Origin: Acanthosepion lycidas | Taxonomy: Eukaryota; Mollusca; Cephalopoda; Sepiida; Sepiidae | NCBI GenBank assembly: GCA_963932145.1 | Contig: OZ010587.1 | Location: 114,898,910-114,962,909, forward strand | Direction: 5' to 3' | DNA length: 64,000 nt | Part shown: positions 10,546 through 23,932 of the stretch, piece after piece | Position numbering within the stretch: position 1 is the first letter of the stretch | Layout: each line of letters opens with the position of its first letter | Notes under the pieces: model-generated | The model's input: only the letters and a program-made list of their open reading frames with translations | What the model was told of the DNA's origin: nothing | The model's database searches: none | Made by a program: the position numbers and the translations under genes

Positions 10546-11400
10546 GCTGGCCCCATTCTTCAATTTGAAGGTTTTTTTGCATTCATGAAAATGATTTATG
10601 ATGAAATTGTTACTTGTTCGGAACTGTTTTGCTAATTCTCTTTAAATTTGATTCAGATTTTCCTCAATTATGCATTGCTGAACATTTGTCTTCTAAATCA
10701 TGAGGAATTGTCGAGATAAGTTTCCCAACTAAAATTGACCAAACTGTTGTTGGCATTTCCTGTCATTTAAAGTATCATTTCCATAGACAGATCAAATATT
10801 AACACCCTGTCGGATATGAATTAAAAGAGCAAAATCAATATGGAATTGTCCCCCCACCCCTGTTATTAAGAAATCTGAAAAGAAAAAATATCAAAATCTT
10901 TGTAACATTTTCTTGAACTGATTGGTGTTCCTTGATTTTCTTGTTACCATGATTGTTTCAATGATTCAATCATTTTGGTGAATGTACAAAAGTGCAATGG
11001 TAACAGGCTCGTGCTAAATTTGATCCTCATTGGGTGCCTCACTACAAAAATCTTGTAAAGGAATCGGCTAAACACGATACGTATCAATAACACCACAAAT
11101 AATCGATCCAAATTAGAACTTTCAGTAATTCTAATAATTGTTCGATAAATATTTTAATTCCAATCAGTTAAGGGGAGATAACTCCGAAAGTTTTTGCGAA
11201 AGGATTTTCCGACCATTATCAATTGTCATAAAATGTTCACGGATCTTTCAACAAAACCTCGCAATAAATTAATTTGAAACGACAAAATCGGTACATAAAC
11301 GACCAACTGGTGTGCTTTAGAGCGCTCAACCCAAGGTTCCACCGACTCCAACGCTTGTTTTGCCCGCGTAAGGGAGATGAAGATGCGAAATTTCTCGAAG
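10546..11400. other. Unassigned DNA between minisatellite and solo LTR
   Basis: AT-rich at first. 11160-11400 is less AT-rich and contains the start of an 88-codon open frame that runs on into the LTR. No domain or splice context supports it as a gene. Confidence 0.45.
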
Positions 11401-11404
11401 AGGA

Positions 11405-12204
11405 TGTAGACTCGTCCTTTTCTTACCTATCACCCCTAGCAATTCAACAGTCTAAATCTTACGCCTACGTACGGAAAACTTCAACCAATAAAAACCGTAC
11501 TAGGCGAATCAACCAATCTCATTGGTTAATGACACGATAATCTCAAAGTTCACGTACAAAAGCGAAATTGCGCCAAAACTCCGTGAGCCGATTTCGGACT
11601 TATAAAAGAAAACGTCGACTGACCCAAGCAGTCAGTAACGAACTCCCACAGAGAAATTGTCAACATACTCCACGTCACTCCAAATCACGATTTTACCGCG
11701 CAAAGGTACATCAACGCTGACTCACTCACAATTTAAAATCAACCAACTCTGTGAACATCGATTCTCGAACATTGCTTATCCAAAGTTAATTATATTCACT
11801 ACCTATTAAGTAAACATTCATGTGCGAACGACCTTAAAAACATTACAGTCAAAGGTAGAGCACTCCTTAAGAACTCCTTTTAAAAAGACACTTAATATTG
11901 ACAATTCTAATACCAACACAAATCTAAAACGGACTGCAAATGAACGAACGATTACAAAGAGAGACATTCTGAAACTAAAACATCATACACATTTTTGCCA
12001 ACATAACATATACCAATTATCCTGATTGTATATTGTTTTGAATTGTATATAAATGTTTTATTAGTTTCTAATTGAATATGTCTTGTTCTTAATCGTATTT
12101 TAAATTTCGTTTATTTTTGTTCTGGATGCAGAAAGTCACGCAACCTACACAAATTCCTTCTGATTCTTTCAAGCATAATTAATAAATTCTGCACGTCCCC
12201 AACA
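11405..12204 (+). mobile_element. Solo LTR of a CsRn1-like Ty3/gypsy family
   Basis: An 800-bp sequence starting TGTAGACTCGTCC and ending CGTCCCCAACA, with a TATAAAA box about 200 bp in. It is clearly homologous along its length to the LTRs of the element at 15871-28350 but more diverged. It is flanked by the 4-bp duplication AGGA (11401-11404 and 12205-12208). There is no internal region, so it is a recombination product of an older full element. Confidence 0.9.
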
Positions 12205-13120
12205 AGGACATATTCTTTTCTTTTAGTTTTATTAAACATTCTTGAACACTCAGGAGAATAAACGTCGATTACAGTTTCAAAAACAAGGATGTCTACTCAA
12301 TAAATTTAACCGTTACAGTAATATGATCAAAATATATTTTTATGGTCGGCTATTTATTGGTAGAAGTGCTCAATATCAGAGATAGAGCATCTGTAAATAT
12401 ATAAACAAATAATATAATGAATGAATCAATAGAAAATACCCCAAGTAATCAATGATAAATAAAGAGTTAAAAGTTAACAAGCAACAATAACCAATAATTA
12501 CCAAAGAAGGATACAGAGGGGGGCGGTTGCAAGGTGGGAGCGGATGCAAGGTGGGGGCGTAGAGGGTACAGGAAAAATATTTTTGTTGCAAAGTAGATAA
12601 GGTAAGCTATAATGAGTGGAGACAGATTTACCGAACTTGTTCTTTTGTATGTTTACAAAGACATTCAGTTAGACTATGATAAAAAAAAAAAACGTGAATA
12701 TCTATGCAAATAGGAATCCACGAAAACTGACTTTTAGTAAATACTCTTTTATAAACATTATATATAAACGCTTTGAATCTAAATGTTTGAATTTACAATT
12801 TTATTTATTTATAAAAGAAACATATATATATATATATATATATATATGAACACTCTCTATTCATTTCTATAACGAATATGTTTGATCAAAGAATTTAAAA
12901 TTTTGAATTGAAATATTTCCTGGGGAAAACGGCCCCTCTAACTGAAAATGCTGGATCCCCCTCTGGTTACAAATAACCACATTCTGATCCGCAGATATTT
13001 CTACTCAAAAGACTATAGAATAATTTGAAACATAACCTTTGCCACCAACCCAATAACCGATATTATAATGCAATAGACCTTAATATCCATAATGCATCAC
13101 TGCCCAGCTCTTATGTCCAG

Positions 13121-13121
<1 letters not shown>

Positions 13122-13188
<67 letters not shown>
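13122..13188. repeat. AT dinucleotide microsatellite
   Basis: Long uninterrupted (AT)n. A second array lies at 13257-13301 and a shorter one at 12822-12847. The minus-strand frame of Tyr-Ile repeats across them is not a gene. Confidence 0.95.
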
Positions 13189-13194
<6 letters not shown>

Positions 13195-13255
13195 ATAATA
13201 GTAAATATATACATTTTCCTCAGCACTAGCACATCTCTGAGTATCATGCGGAATG

Positions 13256-13305
<50 letters not shown>

Positions 13306-13915
13306 TATTGAAGGTGGGCGCAAGCGGGGACAGCAACGCAAAAGCTAATCAGGCAACATCAAAGAGTGAACGGACATGACAATGCCGGAACACCTGAGAA
13401 CCACCACCAACAGTTCATTCTGGAGTGGGGTCCTCTTTTTCTTCTGCCCTTGCTGTTGTTGTTGTTGTTGATAATGATGAAGTAGAAGAATTTCAACTAC
13501 TCCAAGAATGATTGAAAAAACGAATTTGTATCCTCCAGATCTAAAAAAAATTTTTTTTTAAAATATGTAAATAACATCGGTAAGCACTTATTTATCAAGA
13601 ATCAAATAAATAAAAATTTACCCAAATGGGAAAAATTGGGAAAAGTTTTTTGAGAAATCTTGTTTCGAGTTCACGGTTTTAGGTTTGGATTGAGGTCAGC
13701 TAAAAAAGCTTCCGTCAGCATATAAACTTTTCGAAGAGAGAATATATACTGCTAAGAAAAAATATTTTTTTTATGTACATATGTTTAAGATGGTGGGGAA
13801 GACAATTAATTTGTGGGTGGCGTTTCTGTGTCTACAACTGGCGGCGTGTGAGTTGCAGTCGCACCAAATCTTTTTCTCACACAATAAATTCATACATTAT
13901 TCTTTACATCTGAAA

Positions 13916-13916
<1 letters not shown>

Positions 13917-13962
<46 letters not shown>
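13917..13962. repeat. ATT trinucleotide microsatellite
   Basis: About 15 ATT units. The + strand frame with a poly-Tyr run arises from it. Confidence 0.95.
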
Positions 13963-13963
<1 letters not shown>

Positions 13964-15870
13964 GCTTCTTCATTTATTTTGTTTCTTTATTTTCACTTCC
14001 TTCAACTCAACCTTTCTTCTTTCTTTCCTTCAGAAATTCCTTCAGTTTACCGTTTTCTAAAATTAAAGTTTCCATTTTGATTTTTCACAAAGTAAATCTA
14101 GGCGCATGATGAAGAAAGAAACAAAAGAAAAGACCAATGATGTAACAATATTGCCTAATTGTTATTCATTATTCATTTCGTCATCTAACAACAGAATGAA
14201 ACATCAAATATCGTTTACTTCCTCCTAGCCTCGTTCTGAGTTCAACGCCTATTTATGTCATTATATAGTCTTTTACAAATGCTAAAATCAAATCATAAAA
14301 TAATAAAATCTGTAGCAAATATAAATGTATTTTATGATGTCAGCGGTGTATTCTTACCTCACAAAAAGGTAAACTGAAATGTCAAGTGACAGCTGATAAT
14401 TGCTTCCAATATTTGTGCATAAATTGGCTTTATAGATAACACAAAATTGACATTAACGATGGTGATAGATATTTTATTAACTTTAAGTCCGCTAACAGGA
14501 TTTGGCACAAACTTTTTATTTTCCAACAATATCAAGAATGAATAAAAATAAAATAAAAAAATTGTTTATACCGTAAACAGCAACTGTAAATATTTATGTA
14601 TCACAACCAAATAAAAAACTGGCTATAAAATGATAATTACAAATATATAAGAAAAGCTTTTCGAGAAATATTGTTCAAATTTCATAGTTTTAAATTTGTC
14701 TTTAGTCTTTATAAGAAATATGTTCTGTAAGTATGTGTGTGCGTGAAAGAGAGAATATATGCTGATAAGAAAGAAGTGGGGTGTTCATTTCCATCAGTTC
14801 AGAAGGATGGGTTGAACACAATCAATTACCCTCTGTTGTCTCCGCTGTATCGTTTATAAGTAGCACTAGCCTGGTTTCTTTGAAGTCGTGCATTATATTC
14901 ATTTTATAGATCTCTCTGATTGGTTGATAATTGTTTGTAATGTCTCCTGCTATTGGTCAGTTTTTTTATGTAAGAATATCTGTATAACTCATAGGTTGCA
15001 TATTGCCCGGTTAGAAAAACTCTTGTCACATCGGACCTCAATAGTTAGAACAACGTGAAAATAAATTTGGATAATTCGAACAACACCGGGTCCATGTGTC
15101 CGGCAGAAATGATCTCTTCTGGCAGAAGAGGAAATAACAAATATACAGGATATACGATGAAAATTGAGTACATTCGAATTGCCGAAAAGTAGAGCTCACT
15201 AAAACTCTAGTCTCCTGCCAAGAAAACAAAACTGCAATATGTACCTAGAGCCTTATTACGTATGAATATTGGTTCCCGGCTGAGCGTGCAGATGAGATCT
15301 CCTACATATCCAACGGCCATTAAGGTATTGCCAACAAAAGACGTGAAGTGTATCAAGCCATGGACGTGACACATAAAAATCCTGGCCATCTTGGCAACAC
15401 ATTTATTCTTACGAAACCTATAATTGATCAATAAATTAAACAAAAAACATAATACTTCAAATAATAATGTAAAAGCACACTATTAAACCTTTGTACAGAA
15501 ACGATAAGAATTATAAGAAACCACCTACATAGATACATATCCACTGACATTGAAAAAAATTAAATATATCACTTACAACAAAAAACTAAAATTCTCCAAC
15601 ATGATCATCAACAACGATACAACAGAAAATTAAAATTTCATTAAACTAATGTTGTCTATGAATTCACTTACCCACTAGCAGAATGCCTCTCTAATAATAA
15701 TAATAATTCCAAACAACACATACATTGGTTATACACCTACTACATTATCGCGCCGATGAACGTGACATTTAACGGGTAATACTTCAATTCAATCGCAGAT
15801 CATCAACCAACACAAAAGAAAAACAAAAGAAATCTGAAAAATTCTTACCAATAACCCAAACATTCTATAT

Positions 15871-16684
15871 TGTAGACTCGTCCTATTTTTCTTACCTTTC
15901 AACCCTAGCAAAAGCACAGTCCATATCGTACGCCTACGTACTAAAAAACCTCAACCAATAAAAACTGCACAAAGCGAAACAAACAATCTCATTGGTTCAT
16001 CACTGAAGTTCACGTGAAGAATGAAAATTGCGCCAAAACTCAAGTGAGCCACCTTTGGAATTTCAGACCTTATAAAAATAAACGAAGACAGCCCCAGTCA
16101 GTCAGTATCGAACGCCCACATAGAACTTTGCAAAATACTCCACGTCACTAAGAATCATGATTTTGCCGCGCAAAAAGATACATCTTCGCTGACTCATACC
16201 CGATCAAAACTTACCTGACTCTGTGAACAATGATTCTCAACATTGCTTATCTAAAGTGAATCATATTCACTACCTATAGTAAACACGAACGAACGAACGA
16301 TTTTAGAAAGACATTACATTACAGTTAAAGGTAGATAACTTTTAAAGAAAACTCTTTCTAAAAAAGACACAAATTACAAATATCAACACAAACAAAAAAG
16401 ACTTTAAACGAATGAACAATTACAAAAAAAAGACATTCAGAAATCTAAAAACCTCATACACATTTCGCCAACATAACATATATACCAATTATCTCGTTGT
16501 ATATATCTTTGAATTGTATATAAATGTTGTATTGATTTCTAATTGAATATGTCTCGTTTTTGTTCAATTGTATTTTGAATTTCGTTTATTTATTTGCTTG
16601 GGACGCAGAAAGAAACGCAACCTACTCAAAAAAATCCTTCTGATTCTCTCTAATATAAATAACAAACTCTGCACGTCCCCAACA
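15871..16684 (+). repeat. 5' LTR of the CsRn1-like element
   Basis: 814 bp, TG...CA ends, TATAAAAATA near 16070 as the likely promoter. It is nearly identical to the 3' LTR apart from the segment lost at the LINE insertion point. Confidence 0.93.
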
Positions 16685-16925
16685 AAATTGGTAACCCTGA
16701 CGTGCGCTCAACAAAATTGGTAACCACGACGTGCGCCCAACTAAATTGGCAACCCCGACGTTCAAAACAAAAAAAAAAATTGATGAACCCGACGTTCGCC
16801 CAACAAAATTCATAACCACCGACGTGTAAGAAAACCGAACAAAAAATTGGTGATTCAGACGTGTGAATCGTTGAAGAAATCAAGATTGGAACCCTGACGT
16901 ACAAAAAGCAAAATTATTGAGGATT
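16681..16925 (+). repeat. Leader with tandem primer-binding-site-like repeats
   Basis: The first unit, TGGTAACCCTGACGTG at 16689-16704, sits just behind the 5' LTR. It matches the complement of the tRNA-Trp 3' end, the primer known for the CsRn1 group, with a few mismatches. The motif then recurs about seven more times in 28-38 bp steps with increasing decay (TTGGTAACCACGACGTGC, TTGGCAACCCCGACGTTC, TTGGTGATTCAGACGTG and others). Confidence 0.75.
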
Positions 16926-17012
16926 CCAACGCGCGGGAAGGAAGTAAAATTGACACGTGTTATTTTCGAACCAGCAAACCAAAGATCCAGAAACAAAATC
17001 TAACTCCATAAA

Positions 17013-17830
17013 TGGCTGATCCAGTTCCTATCACAGAAAAGGCAATCAGACTTGAAATGCCTGTTTTCAACTCAAATGTACAGACATGGTTTTTACAACT
17101 GGACGCGATATTCCAGGCCAGACATAACTTCGCAGCAATCAAAATTTGCGTCAGTGGGGGAGAAACTACCCGCAGAGGTAGCGGCTGAAGTAGCCGACAT
17201 ACTAACCTCTCTACCAATAGATAAACCATATGAGACCCTTAAACAAGCAATACTAAACCGATCTGATTTTTCGGAGGAAAAAAAAATACGAGACCTTTTA
17301 ACGAACGTTACAATATTGGAGATTCGAAACCATCTCAATTATTGCGACCCGTGCAACAACTGTTAGGTGACAACGACATATCAGCCACAGTATTCCGCCA
17401 AATGTGGCTAGAAAAATTACCAGCAGACATAGTACGGATCTTAGCTGCACTGGCAGACGATGTTGATATACAAAAATTGGCAACGATAGCGGACAAAGTA
17501 GCCGATACTACACCGATACGACAGATTTCATCAACGGAGACTGTGGATGGCCTTGTGCCAGATATCAACCGACAGATACAAAAATTGTCTTCAGAATTGC
17601 AAGAAATATCTATACAATTGCGTGATTTGCAAAAATCACACGAAAGCCGGCGTGATAATTTTACGAGACACAGCAACCATAGTTCAAGATCAACGTCTCG
17701 GCATAAATCTCAACAACGCCGTGATCGTTACCAACATGCCAATTGCTGGTACCACGAAAATTTTGGCGCGCGCGCGAAGAGATGCCGACCACCATGTTCG
17801 TATAAAGTCTTTCCCAAGTAAGCAAGCGGG
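17013..17830 (+). pseudogene. gag region of the CsRn1-like element (fossil)
   Basis: Encodes the capsid-like region and, at the end, a CHCC zinc-finger segment near 17735-17800 (CWYHENFG...RPPC), the signature of CsRn1/Kabuki Gag. An Arg/Ser/His-rich stretch precedes the finger. The region is broken and not expected to give a working protein. Confidence 0.8.
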
Positions 17831-17849
17831 AAACGGACTCACTGGCACC

Positions 17850-20800
17850 CAGTAGAGACGTTGGATGCCAGACAGTTAAGACTAATCGTCTCTTTTACAT
17901 CCACGACAAAACGAGTGGTTTAAAATTTTTACTTGATACCGGTGCTCAAATAAGTGTCCTGCCTATAAAAAATTGCAACAAACAGACTCTAGTTAAACAC
18001 ACATCTTTTAAGTTGCAAGCCGCTAATGGCACCCGTATCACTACTTACGGTGAACGAACCCTAACGTTAGACATTGGTCTTAGGCGAGAATTCACGTGGA
18101 TTTTCACAATTGCGGATGTCGCAATGCCGATATTGGGAGCGGATTTCCTAACACATTATAAGTTATCAGTTGAGTTAGCATCACAAACCTTAACTGATAC
18201 TAGTACTAATCTACAACGTTGCGGTTTTATTTCTAAGTATTCAACAATCGGACTGACAACTGTTATACCTACAGCCAATGGCTACAACGAGATAATACGT
18301 CAGTACCAATCACTATTGTCACCGTCAACACATAATGAACCTGTAAGACATCATGCCACTCATAGTATTAAAACCACAGGTCCTCCAGTTCATTCTCAAC
18401 CTCGCAGACTCCATCCGAGCAAACTAAAAATAGCTCGTGACGAATTTGACAACATGCTCGAACTTGGTGTGATTCGTCCTTCAGCCAGTCCTTATGCCAG
18501 CCCTTTACATATGGTTACTAAAAGTAAAACTGACTCAGATAGTTGGCGTCCGTGTGGCGATTACAGATTACTAAACGCTCAAACCGTCCCGGATAAATAC
18601 CCAATCCCACATATCAAAGATTTCGCCCTTTCGCTGGAAGGTGCTGTAAAGTTTTTACCAAGCTCGACCTAAAAAAGGCATATTACCAAATTCCCATCGA
18701 GGAGAACGACATTCCAAAAACTGCCATCACAACACCTTTCGGACTTTTCGAATTCACGAGAATGCCATTTGGATTACGTAACGCGGCGCAGTCTTTTCAA
18801 AGACTAATAGACGAAGTCCTACGCGGAATGCCGTACACATATGCTTACATAGATGATGTACTCATAGCAAGCAAATCTCATGCAGAACATCATGAACATC
18901 TGCACACTGTTTTAAAAAGATTAAGGCACTACGGCTTGAAGCTAAATGTTGATAAGTGTATTTTCGCAGTACCGAGTTTGACTTTTCTCGGACATACCGT
19001 AGACCAGCATGGATTGTCTCCCCTAGACCAGAAAATTACAGCAATCACTAATTACCCCCCACCTTCCACTTTGAAGCAATTGAGGAGATTTTTGGGGATG
19101 GTTAACTATTATCGACAGTTCATCCCAAATTGTGCATCAATTCTATTGCCATTAACAAATATCCTGTCACTGCATAAAAAGAAGAATTCACGAATATCAC
19201 TATCACAGGACGAACTAAGATCGTTCCAGAATGCAAAGATGCACTACAAAACTGTACCAAACTAACATACATTAATTCTTCGGAAAAAGCTAACCTCATC
19301 TTAACGACGGATGCATCAGCTGACACAATTGGCGCTGTGTTGCATCAAATAGCTGAGAGCATCGAAACACCTTTGTCTTTTTTCTCATTAAAGCTAAATG
19401 CTACACAGAAGAAATACAGAACTTTTTCAAGAGAATTACTTGCCGTTTATTTGGCGATTCGGCATTATCGACACATCCTTGAGGGTAGAGATTTTATCAT
19501 TCTCACCGATCATAAACCGTTAACGTATGCACTGCACGCGAAGTCCGATAAATTAAATCCGAGAGATATTCGATACTTAGATTATATTTCTCGATTTACG
19601 TCGGACATTCGTTTCGTGAAAGGTCAACATAACACTGTTGCGAACGCATTATCGAGACCTACACTCGACGCAATACAGTTATCTTCACTCGAATTTGACA
19701 CACTTGCTGAAGAACAGTCGAATGATGACACACTCCCTTCAGTACAAGCAGATACCTCTCTGAAATTAGAAAGACGTCCATTACCCTTCACTAATAAGCT
19801 CGTTTATTGCGATATTTCAACAGGTAACCATCGACCCTACCTGCCCCCGTCGAGGAGAAAAATAATATTCGACTATTTTCATTCACCAGCTCACCCTGGA
19901 GCGAAGACTACGCTGCGGACCATATCTGACAGATTCGTCTGGCCCGGTATGGCTTCTGACGTGAAACAGTGGTCTCGCACGTGCCAGCGTTGCCAGGCAA
20001 CAAAGATAAGTCGTCGTACGAAGGCACCATCGTCAACCTTTTCGGCCCCTGATGGTCGTTTTACTCACATATACGCCGACCTGGTGGGTCCACTTGATAG
20101 GATAAATGGATATGAATATATCCTAACTATCGTAGATCGTTTCACACGATGGCCGGTGACCGTACCGCTATCATCGATAACAGCAGAAGCGGTAGCCAAT
20201 GCTATTTTCCAAAACTGGATTTCGATATTTGGATGCCCTGCGGTTATTACCACCGACAGAGGACCACAATTCCAGTCGACTTTATTTACTGAGTTTGTCA
20301 ATTTACTCGGTATTAAACATATTTCTACTACGGCATATCACCCCTGCAGCAACGGATTAGTAGAACGTTTCCATCGACAGCTCAAGTACGCATTAACAGC
20401 GTCTACCTGTGCTCGTACGTGGGTAGAGAAGCTACCATTTGTGATGCTTGCGCTACGAAATACAATCAAACTAGATTTGAAATGTACTAGTGCGGAATTA
20501 GTATTCGGAAAACCAACAACCCTTCCAGGACAAATTTTCAATAACGTTACGGATTCTACTCCAACCAGTTATTTTGTGGCCGACCTTAAACAAAAAATGA
20601 CGGAAATAATATATACGCCCACGCGGGTTTAAGAAACCATTCTACGTGCCAACAGACTTACATTCCTCAGAATACGTTTTTCTGCGTCGTGACACAGTAC
20701 GAAAACCTTTAACACCGAACTACACTGGACCACATCTGGTGATATCCAGAACACCTAAATATTTCATTATTGACGTTGCTGGTAAGCAAAATACTGTCAG

Positions 20801-20998
20801 CATTGACAGACTTAAACCAGCATACGTACAGTGTGATGACGTAAATCAAGCACCACCAAAACCAACGACATCAGAGCGACCAAATACACAAAAGACTAAC
20901 AGTAACTCAGATATGTCTCCATCAACACAGTCGACCCGCAAGAAATCGGGCAGACATGTTCATTGGCCAGCTAAATTTCGAACATATATTACATATTA
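17850..20998 (+). pseudogene. pol region of the CsRn1-like element (fossil)
   Basis: Domain order as in Ty3/gypsy. Protease near 17925 ([12 protein letters not shown]). Reverse transcriptase about 18400-19200 with MPFGLRNA and YIDDVL. RNase H about 19300-19670 with TTDASADTIGAVL and LTDHKPLTYAL. Integrase about 19850-20600 with an HHCC zinc-binding region (HPGAKT... CQRC), IYADLVGPL, TTDRGPQFQS and SNGLVERFHRQ. A Pro/Ser/Thr-rich tail follows, then a purine tract GGGGGAGG directly before the 3' LTR. Several breaks; a fossil. Confidence 0.88.
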
Positions 20999-21725
20999 AT
21001 GCCTATTGACAATAGCCATTAATCTAGGGGGAGGTATTGTAGACTCATCCTATTTTTCTTACCTTTCAACCCTAGCAAAAGCACAGTCCATATCGTACGC
21101 CTACGTACTAAAAAACCTCAACCAATAAAAACTGCACAAAGCGAAACAAACAATCTCATTGGTTCATCATGAAGTTCACGTGCAGAATGAAAATTGCGCC
21201 AAAACTCAAGTGAGCCACCTTTGGAATTTCAGACCTTATAAAAATAAAATAATTTTCTTTAATTCTCAGTTTCGCTTTATTTTTGATTAATTTATTTATT
21301 TAATTGTTTCTTTCTATCTTTTAATTTTTACGTGTTTATTGTTTGTAATCGTTTTTATTGTCCAATTTATTTGTTTGTTTTCGTTTAGTTCGACTCTCGT
21401 TTCTTAGGGTCGGCCATCTTTATTTTTGTAACTAGCTTCGGCTATTTTTCATCGTTGCGTATTTCTTTTTTGTTTTGTTTATTGACATCGGCCATTTTCA
21501 TTTTTTGTAACTAGCTTTGTGCCATTGTTTTTTGGGGTTTTTTTTTCGCCTTTAGGCGATATTTGTTCCTTATTGTTTTCTTTATACGTATAAGTGAAGC
21601 GTGTTTATTCTCGTCTGGTAATTTTTTTGTGCATAATTATTTTATTTTATTTTTTGAATTTAATTTATTTCTTTTCCTCCCGCCCGTAAATTTATTTCCC
21701 TTTCCCCTCCCCTTCTCTGTTAAAA

Positions 21726-23920
21726 ATGGATAAGAAGGAAAAAAAGGTTCCTTCCTTTTTAATTCAAAAAAAGAAACCTAAAATTGCTACTTTTCGACGC
21801 AATGTAAGGAAACACCTCTATAACCCAAAAAAAGATCCTCCGGACAAGGACAACAAGGATGAATATCCTGATCTGCCCACTGTTCCTACAAATGAGGAAA
21901 TGGTGGATGCGCTGAAAAAAGCCTCCAAAAATATGGAGGCTGAAAAGAACAACAATTGTGACCAAGCAAAAGACAACTCAACTACTAATGCTGAGGCCGG
22001 GAATCGCCCTCTTGTTAGAAGTCCCCTCCTAAATGCACAATCGACATTGCGGAGTTCTTGGATCGTGCCAAGGGTTACGCACACCTTGTGGTGGAAGGTG
22101 GGCTCTTGCAGGATCCAATAGAACTGAAGAGAGTCGAGAAAAGAATAGTGTCAGTTTTTGTCGTCGACAAGCGATCTCGCAAAATTTGTCGTCCGACTAA
22201 AGGCACAATGTTCAAATCACTGGAGTCCCTGGGGTTTAAGCCCCTCCAAAACGTTAAGGGCAAGGGATATTTTATGTGGGACGTGCTGCTGCCCACCGCC
22301 GAAGATTGTATAAAGGCAACAACCCGTGATCTCATTACGAATGATCTCATCCTTCGTACAGAGTACGAGGTCCGGCGAAGGCCCACTGAAGCGGTATACG
22401 AGGTCCCACCTCAGGTTATCGGGGAGCACCTGGTGGCTTTCTTGTCCCAGTACGGGGAGATTCTGGGTGCTTCTTGCGATGGCCTGACCGGGGAATGGAG
22501 CTTTGAGATGATGCTCGATCAAAAAGCCTTCGGCTCCATCCCCAACTGTCTTGGCGTCGGTGACCTGAAGCTGCCGGCCATCGTGACCGGCCGTAAACCA
22601 GTTTGCTGGAAGTGTGGAGTGACTGGTCACCTCTCCTCTTCCTGCCCAGAGAAGAAGGCCTCTGGAGCTCAGGTCCCAATCGACCAAACTCCCCCTCTGA
22701 CCGAGTCTTCTAAAACCGCCACGCCTGTAATGGGCACGCCGGCTACTAGGACCGGAGCGGTTGTACCCCCGGTTGGGATCTCATCAAAGCCCACATTCCC
22801 CGAAGAGCCTTCTTCCACTGCAAGTGTGGTTGAGGAGAAGGAAAAGGGGGAATGGCAGGTAGTCAGCAGGGCCAGAGGGAAGCGTCAGACAGCGGGGCCT
22901 CAGTCCCCTGAAGCCTCGGGGACTAAAGACACACACAGCCCCACTCCCTCTGGCAATAGTAAGGGCGATACCCCGGCCTCAGATCAAACCCTTGAAGACC
23001 TAAAAAGAAAATACGACCCTGGTTACAGTAAAACAGAAAAGATAAAAGAATTGAAATTTCAACTGGATAAACAAAAGAAAGCAAATTCAACTCCATCTAA
23101 GACCTCTCCCACTTCGCAGTCTCCACAGCACTCTACATCCCGTCCTCCAAAGTCCCCCTCCCCAAAGAAATCCACTCGCTCCAAATCCTCCGACTCATCA
23201 CCTTCTCCCCGTCCCTCAACCTCTTTATGTAGAGTGAAGCCTCCTCTTGCTTCCCCTTCCACTTCTGCCGAGCCCCAAATTCCTCTCAGTAGAGACCCCA
23301 GCCCATTTAGACAACCCTTTACCCCCCGCAGTACTCCCAGTCCTTTCCCCACTAAAGCGCCTGTAATGCCTCCCCCGTCAAAAAGACTCAGAAGCCCTTC
23401 CCAAGAGGATAAAGAAAAAAAGAAAAAAGCTAAACCCTTTTTTAACTTAGGGACTGAAGTCTGCAAAATTTCTCCGTCACAAGCAGAGAAAGCAAAAGAC
23501 TACGGAAATAGAATAACTAACTTAAAATACTTACTGTCGATCAAGCAGTTTGCTGACAAGGACATTGATGACCCTCGCAACTTCCCTAGCGCGCAACGGG
23601 TGTTAACTGTGGTCAGATCCGACCCGGGCTCGAAACAGATTTGGGCTATGTTGGACGAGGCTATAACTTCGTTCGACATGACCCCACCCATCGCTATTAT
23701 TGAAAATAATAGTTTTAAAAAAATGAATCAATTTTGTGCAGGGAGGGTCCCGATTTTCGTTCAACCCTCCCTTTATAGAGCACTAAAATTGACTTTCCCC
23801 TGGGATATCGGCGGAATCTCCCAAGACGGTACCATCAAAACTGAAATGGGCCATGGGTCTATGGGAGAGGCTGTCGGTATCCTTACCCCGGCCATGTTTA
23901 ATTCAGGTAAACAACCCTAA
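21726..23920 (+). pseudogene. LINE ORF1 protein (CCHC nucleic-acid-binding)
   Basis: Starts at ATG 21726 with a Lys-rich N-terminal stretch and shifts frame near 22030-22058. From there it runs open for about 620 residues to 23920. A single CCHC zinc knuckle (CWKCGVTGHLSSSC) lies near 22608-22650. A long Pro/Ser/Thr-rich, low-complexity segment (about 22680-23430) follows, then a more ordered C-terminal region. A Gag-like ORF1 with a CCHC knuckle is usual for Tx1-type LINEs, where it coats the element RNA. It ends 12 bp before ORF2. The single frameshift makes this copy defective. Confidence 0.82.
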
Positions 23921-23932
23921 TCGGACTTCTCG

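Larger units (their letters stand above)
12209..15866. other. Repeat-rich non-coding DNA
   Basis: Contains AT dinucleotide arrays (12822-12847, 13122-13188, 13257-13301), a TGT run near 13446, an ATT array (13917-13962) and AT-rich filler. A short stretch with signal-peptide-like coding potential at 13781-13847 ends at a GTGAGT donor-like site, but no further exon was found. 14760-15060 is less AT-rich with CCAAT-like motifs. Nothing further is assignable. Confidence 0.5.

Noticed and set aside
13111-13341. Tyr/Ile repeat protein on the minus strand
   Set aside because: AT dinucleotide microsatellite.
15207-15443. 78-codon minus-strand frame with protein-like stretch
   Set aside because: No family recognised, no splice sites or neighbours supporting a gene; kept as unassigned DNA.
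22217-23466. Long minus-strand frames opposite LINE ORF1
   Set aside because: Shadows of the GC-richer coding sense strand; no domains.
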